From: Hyphomicrobiales bacterium
GTDB taxonomy: Bacteria; Pseudomonadota; Alphaproteobacteria; Rhizobiales; Aestuariivirgaceae
Direction: 5' to 3'
DNA length: 8,711 bases
Assembly (NCBI GenBank): GCA_012032065.1
Contig: JAAURV010000114.1
Span: forward strand, 1-8,711
Below the pieces are notes generated by a model, which was not told the origin of the DNA, ran no database searches, and saw nothing but the letters and a program-made list of their open reading frames with translations. Made by a program: the position numbers and the translations under genes. Below are positions 1 to 6,868 of this stretch, one piece after another (the stretch's first letter is position 1; each line of letters begins with the position of its first letter).

Positions 1-26
1 GCCGCGCGGACTGGGAAGAGGCGCAC

Positions 27-78
27 TAGCGCAACGGGCGCTCAAGTGCGTAGCGGTTGAGTGCGGAAAGTTGCGCTA
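27..78. repeat. Nested inverted repeat at left edge
   Basis: A 9-nt arm TAGCGCAAC (27-35) is perfectly complementary to GTTGCGCTA (70-78). Inside it, GCGCTCAA (38-45) can pair with TTGAGTGC (57-64) with one G-U pair. The inner loop is 11 nt and the two stems are separated by a small asymmetric internal loop. No T-tract follows on either strand, so it does not look like a simple terminator. It could be a folded leader or trailer RNA, a REP-like palindrome, or an operator. No coding gene is recognisable around it. Confidence 0.5.
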
Positions 79-92
79 AATTATTGATTTTC

Positions 93-140
93 GAGCACCT
101 TATCGGCGATCAGTTGATTCCAACTGATCGCCGGGTGCTC
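93..140. repeat. Strong hairpin upstream of the MarR gene
   Basis: CGGCGATCAGTTG (104-116) and CAACTGATCGCCG (121-133) form a perfect 13-bp stem around the 4-nt loop ATTC. The stem extends outward as GAGCACC (93-99) with GGTGCTC (134-140) after a 4-nt bulge TTAT (100-103), giving 20 paired positions in all. Neither side is followed by a T-run, so an intrinsic terminator is not well supported. It lies 75 nt before the preferred MarR start. A regulatory RNA structure, an operator dyad or a dispersed palindrome are all possible. Confidence 0.7.
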
Positions 141-215
141 CAGGCGATAAGTGCTTGGCTCCGCCGGACTCACCGTGCCAAAGTGACGGCGGCGGCTCGC
201 TACCAATGGTGCTCA

Positions 216-833
216 ATGGCGAAGAAGAAGAAATCGAAAGAGAAGTCCTCGAAGAAGGACGAGACCCCGGGCGGGGCAGCCATCGTCTCCGCCATGGAGC
301 GGCTGGCGCGGCTGGCGCGCGCCGCGGAACATGAGGATGGGCTCAATCCGGCGCAATGGGAGGCGCTTCGTTATCTCTCGCGCGCCAATAGACTTTCCAA
401 TTCGCCCGGCGCGTTGACCCGCTATCTCGGCGCCACCAAGGGAACGATCTCGCAAACGGTGATCGCGCTGGAGCGCAAGGGGCTCGTCGGCAAAGCCGTG
501 CGCGAGAACGAGCGGCGCTCGGTCGTGCTGACACTGACCGAGAAAGGCCAGGAGCAGCTTGCCCGCGATCCATGGCTCAAGCTCGCCCACGCCATCGAAG
601 AGCTCGGCGGCAAGACCCGCCGCCGGCTTGGCAGGGGTCTGGTGACGCTGCTTACCCAAGAACTCCAGCGCGGCAGCCACGCGAGTTTCGGTTCCTGTCC
701 GAGCTGCCGCTTCTACCGCGAGAGAGGCCGCGACAGCGAGGAGACGGGGCCGCATCTCTGCATGCTGATAGATCAGCCGCTATCCGAAGCGGAGACGGCC
801 AAAATCTGCATCGAGCATCAAACGGCGCCGTGA
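216..833 (+). CDS. MarR-family regulator with Cys-rich C-terminal tail
   Basis: This 205-aa protein is predicted to be a DNA-binding transcription regulator of the MarR winged-helix family, acting as a cytoplasmic dimer. The N-terminus is a Lys-rich flexible tail (residues 2-15). A helical region follows, and then the winged helix at about residues 44-112: NPAQWEALRYL, then GALTRYLGATKGTISQTV as the recognition helix region, then ENERRSVVLTLTEKG as the wing. The last 45 residues carry Cys161-x2-Cys164, His180, Cys182, Cys198 and His201, which could bind zinc or an Fe-S cluster. The frame stays open upstream to a TTG at 57, but that stretch crosses two strong palindromes and is not protein-like, so I chose the ATG at 216. 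It has no good ribosome binding site. An ATG at 294 is a weaker alternative. The target genes are unknown; the nearest same-strand gene is the membrane protein 173 nt downstream. Confidence 0.82.
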   Translation: MAKKKKSKEKSSKKDETPGGAAIVSAMERLARLARAAEHEDGLNPAQWEALRYLSRANRLSNSPGALTRYLGATKGTISQTVIALERKGLVGKAVRENERRSVVLTLTEKGQEQLARDPWLKLAHAIEELGGKTRRRLGRGLVTLLTQELQRGSHASFGSCPSCRFYRERGRDSEETGPHLCMLIDQPLSEAETAKICIEHQTAP

Positions 834-849
834 GGGGCCGCCCACGTCA

Positions 850-917
850 ATCCGTCTGTGTACGGATGTCCTGGGGCCGAAGCTATGCTTCACTTTCCCT
901 CCCCCTTGTGGGGAGGG
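850..917. repeat. Three tandem short hairpins between MarR and membrane-protein genes
   Basis: Three short inverted repeats follow each other. ATCCGT/ACGGAT (850-855 with 862-867) has a 6-nt loop. GAAGC/GCTTC (879-883 with 887-891) has a 3-nt loop. CCCTCCCC/GGGGAGGG (897-904 with 910-917) has a 5-nt loop. The last resembles the C-run/G-run hairpin at 7861-7884 on the other side of the oxidase operon, so it may belong to a dispersed intergenic family. No T-run follows, so termination of the MarR transcript is possible but unproven. Confidence 0.5.
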
Positions 918-1006
918 CAATCCTCACACTGCGCTCCCGTGACTTTCATCACTGCGGCCTAATCTCGCCTCGATTATCATTGAGCGCAAGTTCGATGGAG
1001 AATGAC

Positions 1007-1582
1007 ATGATCATATCCCTTGTGAAGGCCGTGCATGTCGGCGGGCTCGTCATGGGTTTTGGCGGGGCCGCACTGGCCGACTACATGCTGTTCACGCGCT
1101 GCATATCGCGTCCCGTGACGCAAGGTGCCGTGAACTACATTCACTTCCTGTCGCGCATCGTGGCTTGCGGGCTCGGAATTCTTTGGATCAGCGGACTGAT
1201 GCTGGTGTGGCTGCGCATTCAAACCACGCCCGAGTTCGCGGCAAACCCAAAGCTCTGGGCCAAGATTACCATCGTTTCCATTCTCACCGTGAACGGCATC
1301 GTCATTCACAAATTCGCGCTGAAGCGGCTCGAACATTCGATCGGGCGGCGCTATTTCGATGGCGCCGGCGCGTTGGAAACGGCGGGGCTCATGCTGTGCG
1401 CCAGCATTTCTTCAATGTCGTGGATGGTTCCGTTCCTGCTCGGCATGCTGCCGGAGCTCAACTATGTGGCGCCGGCCGCGCATATCCTTGCGGTCTATGT
1501 TGCGCTGATCGGATTCGTTTGGGCCGCGATGCCTGCCGCCATTCACGTCGCCACGAGACCAAAATGGCGGTCCGCTTACTGA
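1007..1582 (+). CDS. Five-helix integral membrane protein, function unknown
   Basis: I do not recognise a characterised family with confidence. The 191-aa product has five likely transmembrane segments at about residues 3-28, 47-69, 84-101, 122-148 and 153-177. Polar residues lie in or at the edge of the helices: His10, Lys85, Asn96, His101, His159 and His180. A histidine in the first helix is also seen in CopD-like and related small membrane families that handle heme or copper, so such a role is possible but only inferred. The start at 1007 is preferred because GGAG (997-1000) lies 6 nt upstream; that GGAG overlaps another in-frame ATG at 995. The gene runs towards SURF1 and overlaps its end by 7 nt. 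It is therefore a neighbour of the oxidase operon but not part of it. Confidence 0.8.
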   Translation: MIISLVKAVHVGGLVMGFGGAALADYMLFTRCISRPVTQGAVNYIHFLSRIVACGLGILWISGLMLVWLRIQTTPEFAANPKLWAKITIVSILTVNGIVIHKFALKRLEHSIGRRYFDGAGALETAGLMLCASISSMSWMVPFLLGMLPELNYVAPAAHILAVYVALIGFVWAAMPAAIHVATRPKWRSAY

Positions 1583-2286
1583 TCGGCGCGGCGGCGGAGA
1601 ACCAAAAGCGCCATCACGACCGCGACTATGGCGAGCGCAAACCACGTAATCGCGTATTGAAGATGATTGTTCTTGATTGTGGCTGCCGCGAGCTGCGCTT
1701 TCGGGAATTCGTCCGTGAACGGAGATTCCGCGAGTTCGATCACGAATGGCGCGATCCGCGCCTCGGTTGGCGCCGCGAGTGCTGCCTGCATGGCGGGGAC
1801 GTCCCACCAGTGCCAGAGATTTCCCGCCGCATCGTTCTCGGGATCGAAGATGCCCTGCTCTCCGTTGCGCCCCCGGATGACGCCACGGAGCAACACTGGG
1901 CCCTGGGCCTTGCGCGCGAGCACATCGGCGCGGGCCGCCTCGGGAAGCAATCCCCGGTCAACGAGCACGAAGATTCCACCGTCGCCCACGAGCGCGCCGA
2001 TGGCGCGGAAGCCTGGGCCCCCTTCATAGGCGGCGAGCATCATGAGCGGCGGGTTTGCCAAGAATGCGCCCGATGCCTCGATGCGGCGATATTCGAGATC
2101 GGTTCCGGCTTCGCTCCCGGACATCGCCTGTTCAAGGTTGACGAGCGGCGCTTTGCCCCTTGCTTCGATGCCGGCCAGAAGCGCGTTCTTTTCCGAGAGC
2201 CGCATCAGCTGCCATCCGCCGAGTGCGCAGAGGAAGAGCGCCGTGATTGCCGACGCAACAACAACCGGCCAGACGCTTCGTTTCAT
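1576..2286 (-). CDS. SURF1-family cytochrome oxidase assembly protein
   Basis: This 236-aa SURF1 protein is known in related bacteria to help place heme A into subunit I during assembly of the aa3 oxidase. It has the family layout: a transmembrane helix near the N-terminus (about 5-25), a large periplasmic domain, and a second helix near the C-terminus (about 213-231). Recognisable motifs are GGWQLMRLSEKN (23-34), VLVDRGLLP (107-115) and the signature NNHLQYAITWF (206-216) just before the second helix. The ATG at 2286 overlaps the stop of the DUF983 gene as ATGA, which suggests coupled translation. It is the last gene of the operon. Its TAA (1576-1578) lies inside the end of the convergent membrane-protein gene. 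No clear terminator is visible after it. Confidence 0.93.
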   Translation of the reverse strand: MKRSVWPVVVASAITALFLCALGGWQLMRLSEKNALLAGIEARGKAPLVNLEQAMSGSEAGTDLEYRRIEASGAFLANPPLMMLAAYEGGPGFRAIGALVGDGGIFVLVDRGLLPEAARADVLARKAQGPVLLRGVIRGRNGEQGIFDPENDAAGNLWHWWDVPAMQAALAAPTEARIAPFVIELAESPFTDEFPKAQLAAATIKNNHLQYAITWFALAIVAVVMALLVLRRRADQ

Positions 2287-2657
2287 TTTGCGATCCGCCC
2301 CTCGCGCGCGGAGGTCTTCCACTGCTGGCAGAGCAGAACGCCTTTCACGGGGCGAAGCAGAAAGAGCGGCAGCAGAATGAGGACCGGAATGGCGATCAGC
2401 ACATGCACCCAAGCGGCCGGGGCATAAGCGACTTCGATGCCGAGGATCGAGCCCACGCCCACGGCGCAGACGAAGAGCATGACGAACCACGCCGCGCCAT
2501 CGCCCGCGTCGGCGAAGGAAAACGAGAGTCCGCAACTCGCGCAGGATTTGGCGACGGTCAGATAGCCGGAGAACAACTTGCCCCTGCCGCAGCGCGGGCA
2601 CTTGCCGGCGAGCCCGGTCGAGACCGGCGACAGATCCGGATAGTAGTTCCCGCTCAA
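2283..2657 (-). CDS. DUF983 family protein of the cox operon
   Basis: This 124-aa protein matches the DUF983 family, which commonly sits between coxC and SURF1 in alphaproteobacteria and has no established biochemical role. Two CxxC pairs, CPRCG (20-24) and CASCG (39-43), could bind a metal such as zinc. They are followed by FADAGDGAAWFV (48-59), typical of the family, and two transmembrane segments at about 57-76 and 82-101. The start is uncertain. I favour the TTG at 2657, just after the coxC stop, because the sequence from there matches the usual family N-terminus. An in-frame ATG at 2705 would add 16 residues and overlap coxC by 41 nt. Neither has a strong ribosome binding site. The stop overlaps the SURF1 start by 4 nt. 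Confidence 0.85.
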   Translation of the reverse strand: MSGNYYPDLSPVSTGLAGKCPRCGRGKLFSGYLTVAKSCASCGLSFSFADAGDGAAWFVMLFVCAVGVGSILGIEVAYAPAAWVHVLIAIPVLILLPLFLLRPVKGVLLCQQWKTSAREGRIAK

Positions 2658-2664
2658 GCCCGTT

Positions 2665-3516
2665 CTATTCGTGCGGAATGACCGCGCCCGCCGATCCCCA
2701 GACATAAATGCAGGCGAAGAGGAACAGCCAGACCACGTCGACGAAGTGCCAATACCAGGCCGCCGCTTCGAAACCGAAATGCTGCTTCGGCGTGAAGTGG
2801 CCCTTGACCGCGCGGAACAGGCACACGGCCAGGAAGATCGTGCCGATCAGCACGTGGAAGCCGTGGAAGCCCGTGGCCATGAAGAAGGTCGAGCCATAGA
2901 TGTTGCCGCCGTTGTCGCGGTTGAAGGCGAAGGCGGCGTGGGCATATTCGTAAGCCTGAACTGCCGTGAACAGCGCGCCCAATGCCACGGTCGCGATCAA
3001 GCCCCATTTCAGTCCCTGCCGGTCATTCTGCAAGAGCGCGTGATGCGCCCAGGTCACCGTGGTGCCCGAGGTCAGGAGGATCAGCGTGTTGACCAGCGGC
3101 AGATGCCAGGGATCGAACACTTCGACTCCCTTGGGCGGCCACGAACCGCCGGTCTCCGCCAAACGCGAGGCCTGGATGGCTTCGCCCGAGAACAGGCTCG
3201 CATCGAAGAAAGCCCAGAACCAGGCGACGAAGAACATGACTTCCGAGGCGATGAACATGATCATGCCGTAGCGGAGATGCAGCCCGACGACTGGCGTATG
3301 ATCGCCCTTGTGGGCCTCGTCGATCACGTCGCGCCACCACATGAACATGGTGTAGAGAACGCCGGCGAGGCCGATGAGCATGACCGCGATGGTGCTGCCA
3401 TGCATCCACATGACGGCGCCAATGGCGGTGATGAAAGCGGCGGCGGCGCCCACCGCCGGCCAAGGGCTGGGATCGACCAGATGATAATCGTGGTTCTTCG
3501 CGTGGGCGTCTGCCAT
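2665..3516 (-). CDS. ctaE: Cytochrome c oxidase subunit III (aa3 type)
   Basis: This is subunit III (CoxC/CtaE, 283 aa) of the aa3-type cytochrome c oxidase, an inner-membrane protein with seven helices that supports proton uptake and stability of subunit I. Family landmarks are YHLVDPSPWP (11-20), SEVMFFVAWFWAFF (91-104) with the conserved Glu92, TWAHHALL (155-162), TGFHGFHV (215-222) and WYWHFVDVVWLFLF (254-267). Length and helix count are normal for bacterial subunit III, without truncation. The ATG at 3516 has a good GAGGAGAGG ribosome binding site upstream. It lies 14 nt after the ctaG stop and 7 nt before the preferred DUF983 start. Confidence 0.97.
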   Translation of the reverse strand: MADAHAKNHDYHLVDPSPWPAVGAAAAFITAIGAVMWMHGSTIAVMLIGLAGVLYTMFMWWRDVIDEAHKGDHTPVVGLHLRYGMIMFIASEVMFFVAWFWAFFDASLFSGEAIQASRLAETGGSWPPKGVEVFDPWHLPLVNTLILLTSGTTVTWAHHALLQNDRQGLKWGLIATVALGALFTAVQAYEYAHAAFAFNRDNGGNIYGSTFFMATGFHGFHVLIGTIFLAVCLFRAVKGHFTPKQHFGFEAAAWYWHFVDVVWLFLFACIYVWGSAGAVIPHE

Positions 3517-3530
3517 GTCCCTCTCCTCGA

Positions 3531-4088
3531 TCAGTTACTTGCGGCGCCCGGCGTCTCGACCGGGTAGAATGTGTAGGACAGCGTGATGGTGTCGATGGCG
3601 CGCGCGTCCGGATCATCGAGGATCGCGGGATCGACGAAGAAGGCCACGGGCATGTCCACGCTCTCGCCAGGCTTGAGCGTCTGCTCGGTGAAACAGAAGC
3701 ACTGGATCTTGTTGAAGTAAACGCCCGCGGCTGGTGGCGTCACGTTGAAGGTGGCGGTTCCCACGCGGATATCCTTGGCGTGATTGATGGCGCGGTAGTG
3801 CGCAAGCGCCTGCTCGCCGAGCTTCACCTTCATCTCGATCTGTTCGGGTTTAAACAACCAGCCGAGCGACGCAGCGGTGTTGGCGTCGAAGCGGACAGTG
3901 ATGGTCTTCTCGATTGGATATTCCGGCGCCGCCGCTGCACGCTGAGTCGTGCCGCCGAAGCCTGTCGCCTGGCAGAAGATGCGGTAGAGCGGCACGGAGG
4001 CATAAGCGAGGCCGGCCATGCCAACGGCAATGCCGGCGGCGAGAGCGGCGACGCGCAGGTTCTTGCCGCGGTTGGGTGCGGCGTTCAT
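3531..4088 (-). CDS. ctaG: Cytochrome c oxidase assembly protein CtaG (Cox11 family)
   Basis: CtaG is a membrane-anchored periplasmic copper chaperone that delivers copper to the CuB site of subunit I. The 185-aa product has one N-terminal transmembrane helix (about 11-33) followed by VPLYRIFCQATGFGGTT (32-48), the usual family sequence with Cys39. The copper-binding motif CFCF is at residues 130-133 within YFNKIQCFCFTEQTL, and the C-terminus has VAFFVDP (148-154) and TLSYTFYPV (169-177). The ATG at 4088 lies 1 nt after the coxF stop. An in-frame ATG at 4121 would add 11 residues and overlap coxF by 32 nt, and is less likely. All key residues are present. Confidence 0.95.
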   Translation of the reverse strand: MNAAPNRGKNLRVAALAAGIAVGMAGLAYASVPLYRIFCQATGFGGTTQRAAAAPEYPIEKTITVRFDANTAASLGWLFKPEQIEMKVKLGEQALAHYRAINHAKDIRVGTATFNVTPPAAGVYFNKIQCFCFTEQTLKPGESVDMPVAFFVDPAILDDPDARAIDTITLSYTFYPVETPGAASN

Positions 4089-4089
4089 G

Positions 4090-4209
4090 TCAGAGCGCCC
4101 TCTCCGCGACGTTCGCGCCAAGCCGCACCAGCGTTGTTACAAAAAACATGCCGGCCAGCACCAAGAGAACGACTGCCATGGCAATCGAACGCTTGCGGCG
4201 GCGCGCCAT
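4090..4209 (-). CDS. coxF: Small single-helix CoxF-type protein (39 aa)
   Basis: This 39-aa gene lies exactly where alphaproteobacterial cox operons carry coxF, between ctaB and ctaG. The product starts MARRRKRSIAM, has a single hydrophobic helix (about residues 9-28, AMAVVLLVLAGMFFVTTLV), and ends RLGANVAERAL. The basic N-terminus predicts an N-in orientation. FFVTTLVRLGANV resembles the C-terminal sequence I associate with annotated CoxF proteins; the function is not established. The ATG at 4209 is preceded by AGAGG at close spacing. The frame is open further upstream, but that part is Ser/Arg-rich antisense-like sequence overlapping ctaB and has no good start codon. The stop is 1 nt from the ctaG start, suggesting coupled translation. 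Confidence 0.8.
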   Translation of the reverse strand: MARRRKRSIAMAVVLLVLAGMFFVTTLVRLGANVAERAL

Positions 4210-4246
4210 GTCCTCTGGCGAAAAGGCGAGTTGGCAGCCATCTCGC

Positions 4247-5194
4247 TCACCCGAGCACCGATGGAAGCGATGGGTAACCCAACGCCTTCTCGACGATGAC
4301 GACGCCGAAGAGCGCGAAGAGATAGACGATAGAAAAGCCAAAGAGTTTCTTGCAGGCGCGATCCGCGGCTTCGCCTTCGCGAATGGTGTAGACGCGCCAG
4401 GCGGCGCGCAGAAATTCCAAGCCCATGATCGCGGCGACCGATGCGTACATGAGGCCGGTCAAACCGATGAGCGATGGCGCGAGCGCGAGTGGAGCGAGCA
4501 GCAAGCTGTAGAGCCAAATCTGGCGGCGGGTTTCGTCCGTGCCGGCGACAACCGGCAGCATGGGCACGCGCGCATCGGCATAGTCTTCGCGGCGGAAGAG
4601 TGCCAGCGCCCAGAAGTGCGGCGGCGTCCACATGAAGATGATGAGAAAGAGAACGATGGAGCCCAGATCGACGCCACCCGTGACGGCGGCCCAGCCGATC
4701 ATCGGCGGAACGGCTCCGGCAGCGCCGCCGATCACGATGTTCTGCGCGGTCCAGCGCTTGAGCCACATGGTGTAGATGACGGCGTAGAAAAAGATGGTGA
4801 AGGCGAGCAGCCCCGCCGCGGCCCAGTTGACGAAGAGGCCCAGCATCACAACCGAGGCCCCTGCCAGCACAATGCCGAAACCGAGCGCTTCGCCCGGCGC
4901 AATTGCACCGTTGGGCACGGGCCGCTTCGAGGTACGCTTCATGACGCCATCGATGTCGGCGTCGTACCACATGTTGAGCGCGCCGCAGGCGCCGGCGCCG
5001 ATGGAGATCGCGAAGATCGCCATGAAGCCGAGCCAGGGATGAATGCCGCCCGGCGCCGCAAGCAGGCCCGCAAGCGCCGTCAGCACCGCGAGATACATGA
5101 CGCGCGGCTTCAAGAGCGCGATGTAATCCTCAAGCGAACCGCCGCCTGATGCCGCGGCGGCGCTGTCGAGTGTTCTGGCGGAGATGTCGCTCAC
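4247..5194 (-). CDS. ctaB: Protoheme IX farnesyltransferase (heme O synthase)
   Basis: CtaB is an integral membrane prenyltransferase of the UbiA superfamily that adds a farnesyl group to protoheme IX to form heme O, the precursor of the heme A used by the oxidase. The 315-aa protein has the first Asp-rich motif NMWYDADID (74-82) followed by MKRTSKRPVPNG. The second conserved region is YTMWLKRWTAQN (141-152), then GGAAGAVPPMIGW (156-168) and WTPPHFWALAL (189-199). About nine transmembrane segments are visible. The start is a GTG at 5194 that overlaps the ctaD stop as GTGA, so translation is probably coupled. The next gene, coxF, starts 37 nt after its stop. The heme A synthase gene ctaA is not in this window. 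Confidence 0.96.
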   Translation of the reverse strand: MSDISARTLDSAAAASGGGSLEDYIALLKPRVMYLAVLTALAGLLAAPGGIHPWLGFMAIFAISIGAGACGALNMWYDADIDGVMKRTSKRPVPNGAIAPGEALGFGIVLAGASVVMLGLFVNWAAAGLLAFTIFFYAVIYTMWLKRWTAQNIVIGGAAGAVPPMIGWAAVTGGVDLGSIVLFLIIFMWTPPHFWALALFRREDYADARVPMLPVVAGTDETRRQIWLYSLLLAPLALAPSLIGLTGLMYASVAAIMGLEFLRAAWRVYTIREGEAADRACKKLFGFSIVYLFALFGVVIVEKALGYPSLPSVLG

Positions 5195-6849
5195 TTAATC
5201 ACAGGCAGCGTGTTGAATTGGTGGAAGGGCGGAGGAGACGAGAGTGTCCACTCCAGTGTCGTTGCGCCCTGACCCCATGGATTTTCCGCCGCGCGCTCCT
5301 TGCTGGTGAAAGCGCGGAAGATTCCATAGAAGAACAGCGCCATGCCAATGGCTGAAAGGTAAGCGCCAAGCGACGAGATCAGGTTCCAGCCCGCGAACGC
5401 TTCCGGATAGTCGATGTAGCGGCGCGGCATGCCGGCCAGCCCCAGGAAATGCTGCGGGAAGAACACGATGTTGGCGCTGACGAAGGCGGTGTAGAAGTGC
5501 CAGCTGCCGATCCAGTCCGGAATGACGCGGCCGGTGATCTTCGGGAACCAGTAATACCAGGCCGCAAAGATCGCGAACACGGCGCCGAGCGACAGCACGT
5601 AGTGGAAGTGCGCCACGACATAGTAGGTGTCGTGCAGCGAGCGGTCGACGCCGGCGTTCGCCAGCACGACGCCGGTGACGCCGCCAATCGTGAAGAGGAA
5701 GATGAAGCCCAGGGCCCACAGCATCGGCGCCTTGAATTCGATCGAGCCGCCCCACATGGTGGCGATCCAAGAGAAGATTTTGACCCCGGTCGGTACGGCG
5801 ATGATCATGGTCGCGGCGATGAAGTAAGCCTGCGTGTCCGCGTCCATGCCCACCGTGTACATATGGTGCGCCCAGACGATGAAGCCGACCACGCCGATCG
5901 CCACCATGGCGTAGGCCATGCCGAGATAACCGAACACCGGCTTCTTGGAGAAGGTGGAGATGATCTGCGAGACGATGCCGAAGCCCGGAAGAATGAGAAT
6001 GTAAACTTCCGGGTGCCCGAAGAACCAGAAGAGATGCTGGAACAGGATTGGGTCGCCGCCCTTCGACGGCACGAAGAAGGCGGTGCCGAAGTTGCGATCG
6101 GTCAAGAGCATGGTGATGGCGCCCGCGAGAACCGGCAGCGACAACAGCAGCAGGAACACGGTCACCAGGATCGACCATACGAACAGCGGCATCTTGTGCA
6201 GCGTCATGCCGGGCGCGCGCATGTTGAAGATGGTGGTGATGAAATTGATGGCGCCAAGGATGGATGAGGCGCCTGCAAGATGAATCGAGAGGATCGCAAA
6301 GTCCATCGCCGGACCGGGGTGGCCCGCGTCAAGCGATAGAGGCGCGTAGAGGGTCCAGCCGCCGCCAACGCCGGACATTCCGGCCGGTCCCTCGACAAAC
6401 ATCGAAATCAGCAACAGGCAAAGCGCCGGCGGCAAGAGCCAGAAGGAAATGTTGTTCATGCGCGGAAACGCCATGTCGGGCGCGCCGATCATCAGCGGCA
6501 CGAACCAGTTGCCGTAGCCGCCGATCATGGCCGGCATGACCATGAAGAAGATCATCAGCAGGGCGTGGCCGGTGACGAACACGTTGTACATGTGCTTGCC
6601 CTGATCGAGGGCGGCTTCGCCCTCCGCGCCGTAGGCCATGGCGGCGAGGCCATGGAATATCTGGATGCCCGGCTCCTGCAGCTCCATGCGCATGGCGATC
6701 GACAGCGCGCCGCCAATCATCCCCGCGATGATCGCGAAGATCAGGTACATCGTGCCGATGTCCTTGTGGTTGGTGGAATAGACGTAGCGCCTCCAGCCGG
6801 TCGGGTGGCCGTGATCGTGCGCGTCGTGGGCAGCGGTTGCGTGTGCCAT
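5191..6849 (-). CDS. ctaD: Cytochrome c oxidase subunit I (aa3 type)
   Basis: This is the catalytic subunit (CoxA/CtaD, 552 aa) that reduces oxygen to water and pumps protons. All expected residues are visible: low-spin heme a ligands His95 and His416, heme a3 ligand His414, CuB ligands His279, His328 and His329, and Tyr283 of the His-Tyr crosslink in GHPEVY. The D channel is represented by Asp125, Asn132 and Glu281, and the K channel by Lys357 in AVPTGVKIFSW. This marks an A-type, aa3-like oxidase. The N-terminal cytoplasmic tail is His-rich (His3, 8, 11, 13, 15). The ATG at 6849 has GAGAGG upstream, and the coxB stop is 19 nt before it. The reading frame is intact along its full length, unlike that of coxB. 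Confidence 0.98.
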   Translation of the reverse strand: MAHATAAHDAHDHGHPTGWRRYVYSTNHKDIGTMYLIFAIIAGMIGGALSIAMRMELQEPGIQIFHGLAAMAYGAEGEAALDQGKHMYNVFVTGHALLMIFFMVMPAMIGGYGNWFVPLMIGAPDMAFPRMNNISFWLLPPALCLLLISMFVEGPAGMSGVGGGWTLYAPLSLDAGHPGPAMDFAILSIHLAGASSILGAINFITTIFNMRAPGMTLHKMPLFVWSILVTVFLLLLSLPVLAGAITMLLTDRNFGTAFFVPSKGGDPILFQHLFWFFGHPEVYILILPGFGIVSQIISTFSKKPVFGYLGMAYAMVAIGVVGFIVWAHHMYTVGMDADTQAYFIAATMIIAVPTGVKIFSWIATMWGGSIEFKAPMLWALGFIFLFTIGGVTGVVLANAGVDRSLHDTYYVVAHFHYVLSLGAVFAIFAAWYYWFPKITGRVIPDWIGSWHFYTAFVSANIVFFPQHFLGLAGMPRRYIDYPEAFAGWNLISSLGAYLSAIGMALFFYGIFRAFTSKERAAENPWGQGATTLEWTLSSPPPFHQFNTLPVIK

Positions 6850-6868
6850 CGGTCTTGCCTCTCGAAAA

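Noticed and set aside
57..215. N-terminal extension of the MarR protein from a TTG at 57
   Set aside because: It would translate through two strong palindromes, has no ribosome binding site, and is not needed for the MarR fold. The ATG at 216 gives a normal-sized regulator.
834..1006. Small gene between the MarR and membrane-protein genes
   Set aside because: Only hairpins and no protein-like frame with a start and ribosome binding site were seen; a frame open from 572 is an alternative reading of MarR sequence.
1165..2427. Plus-strand open frame of 420 codons over the membrane-protein gene and SURF1
   Set aside because: It overlaps two confident genes, including the membrane-protein gene in another frame on the same strand, and its product has no domain features.
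2671..3567. Plus-strand open frame of 298 codons opposite coxC
   Set aside because: It mirrors the codon pattern of coxC, has no recognisable motif, and lies wholly within a confident gene on the other strand.
4137..4970. Minus-strand open frame within ctaB, running into coxF
   Set aside because: It is an Arg/His-rich alternative frame of ctaB. Its ATG near 4240 gives no CoxF-like product, while the 4090-4209 frame does.
3914..5149. Long open frame of 411 codons on the plus strand opposite ctaB, coxF and ctaG
   Set aside because: It is antisense to recognised genes, rich in Arg, Glu, Asp and His, with no domain. This is typical of shadow frames in GC-rich DNA.
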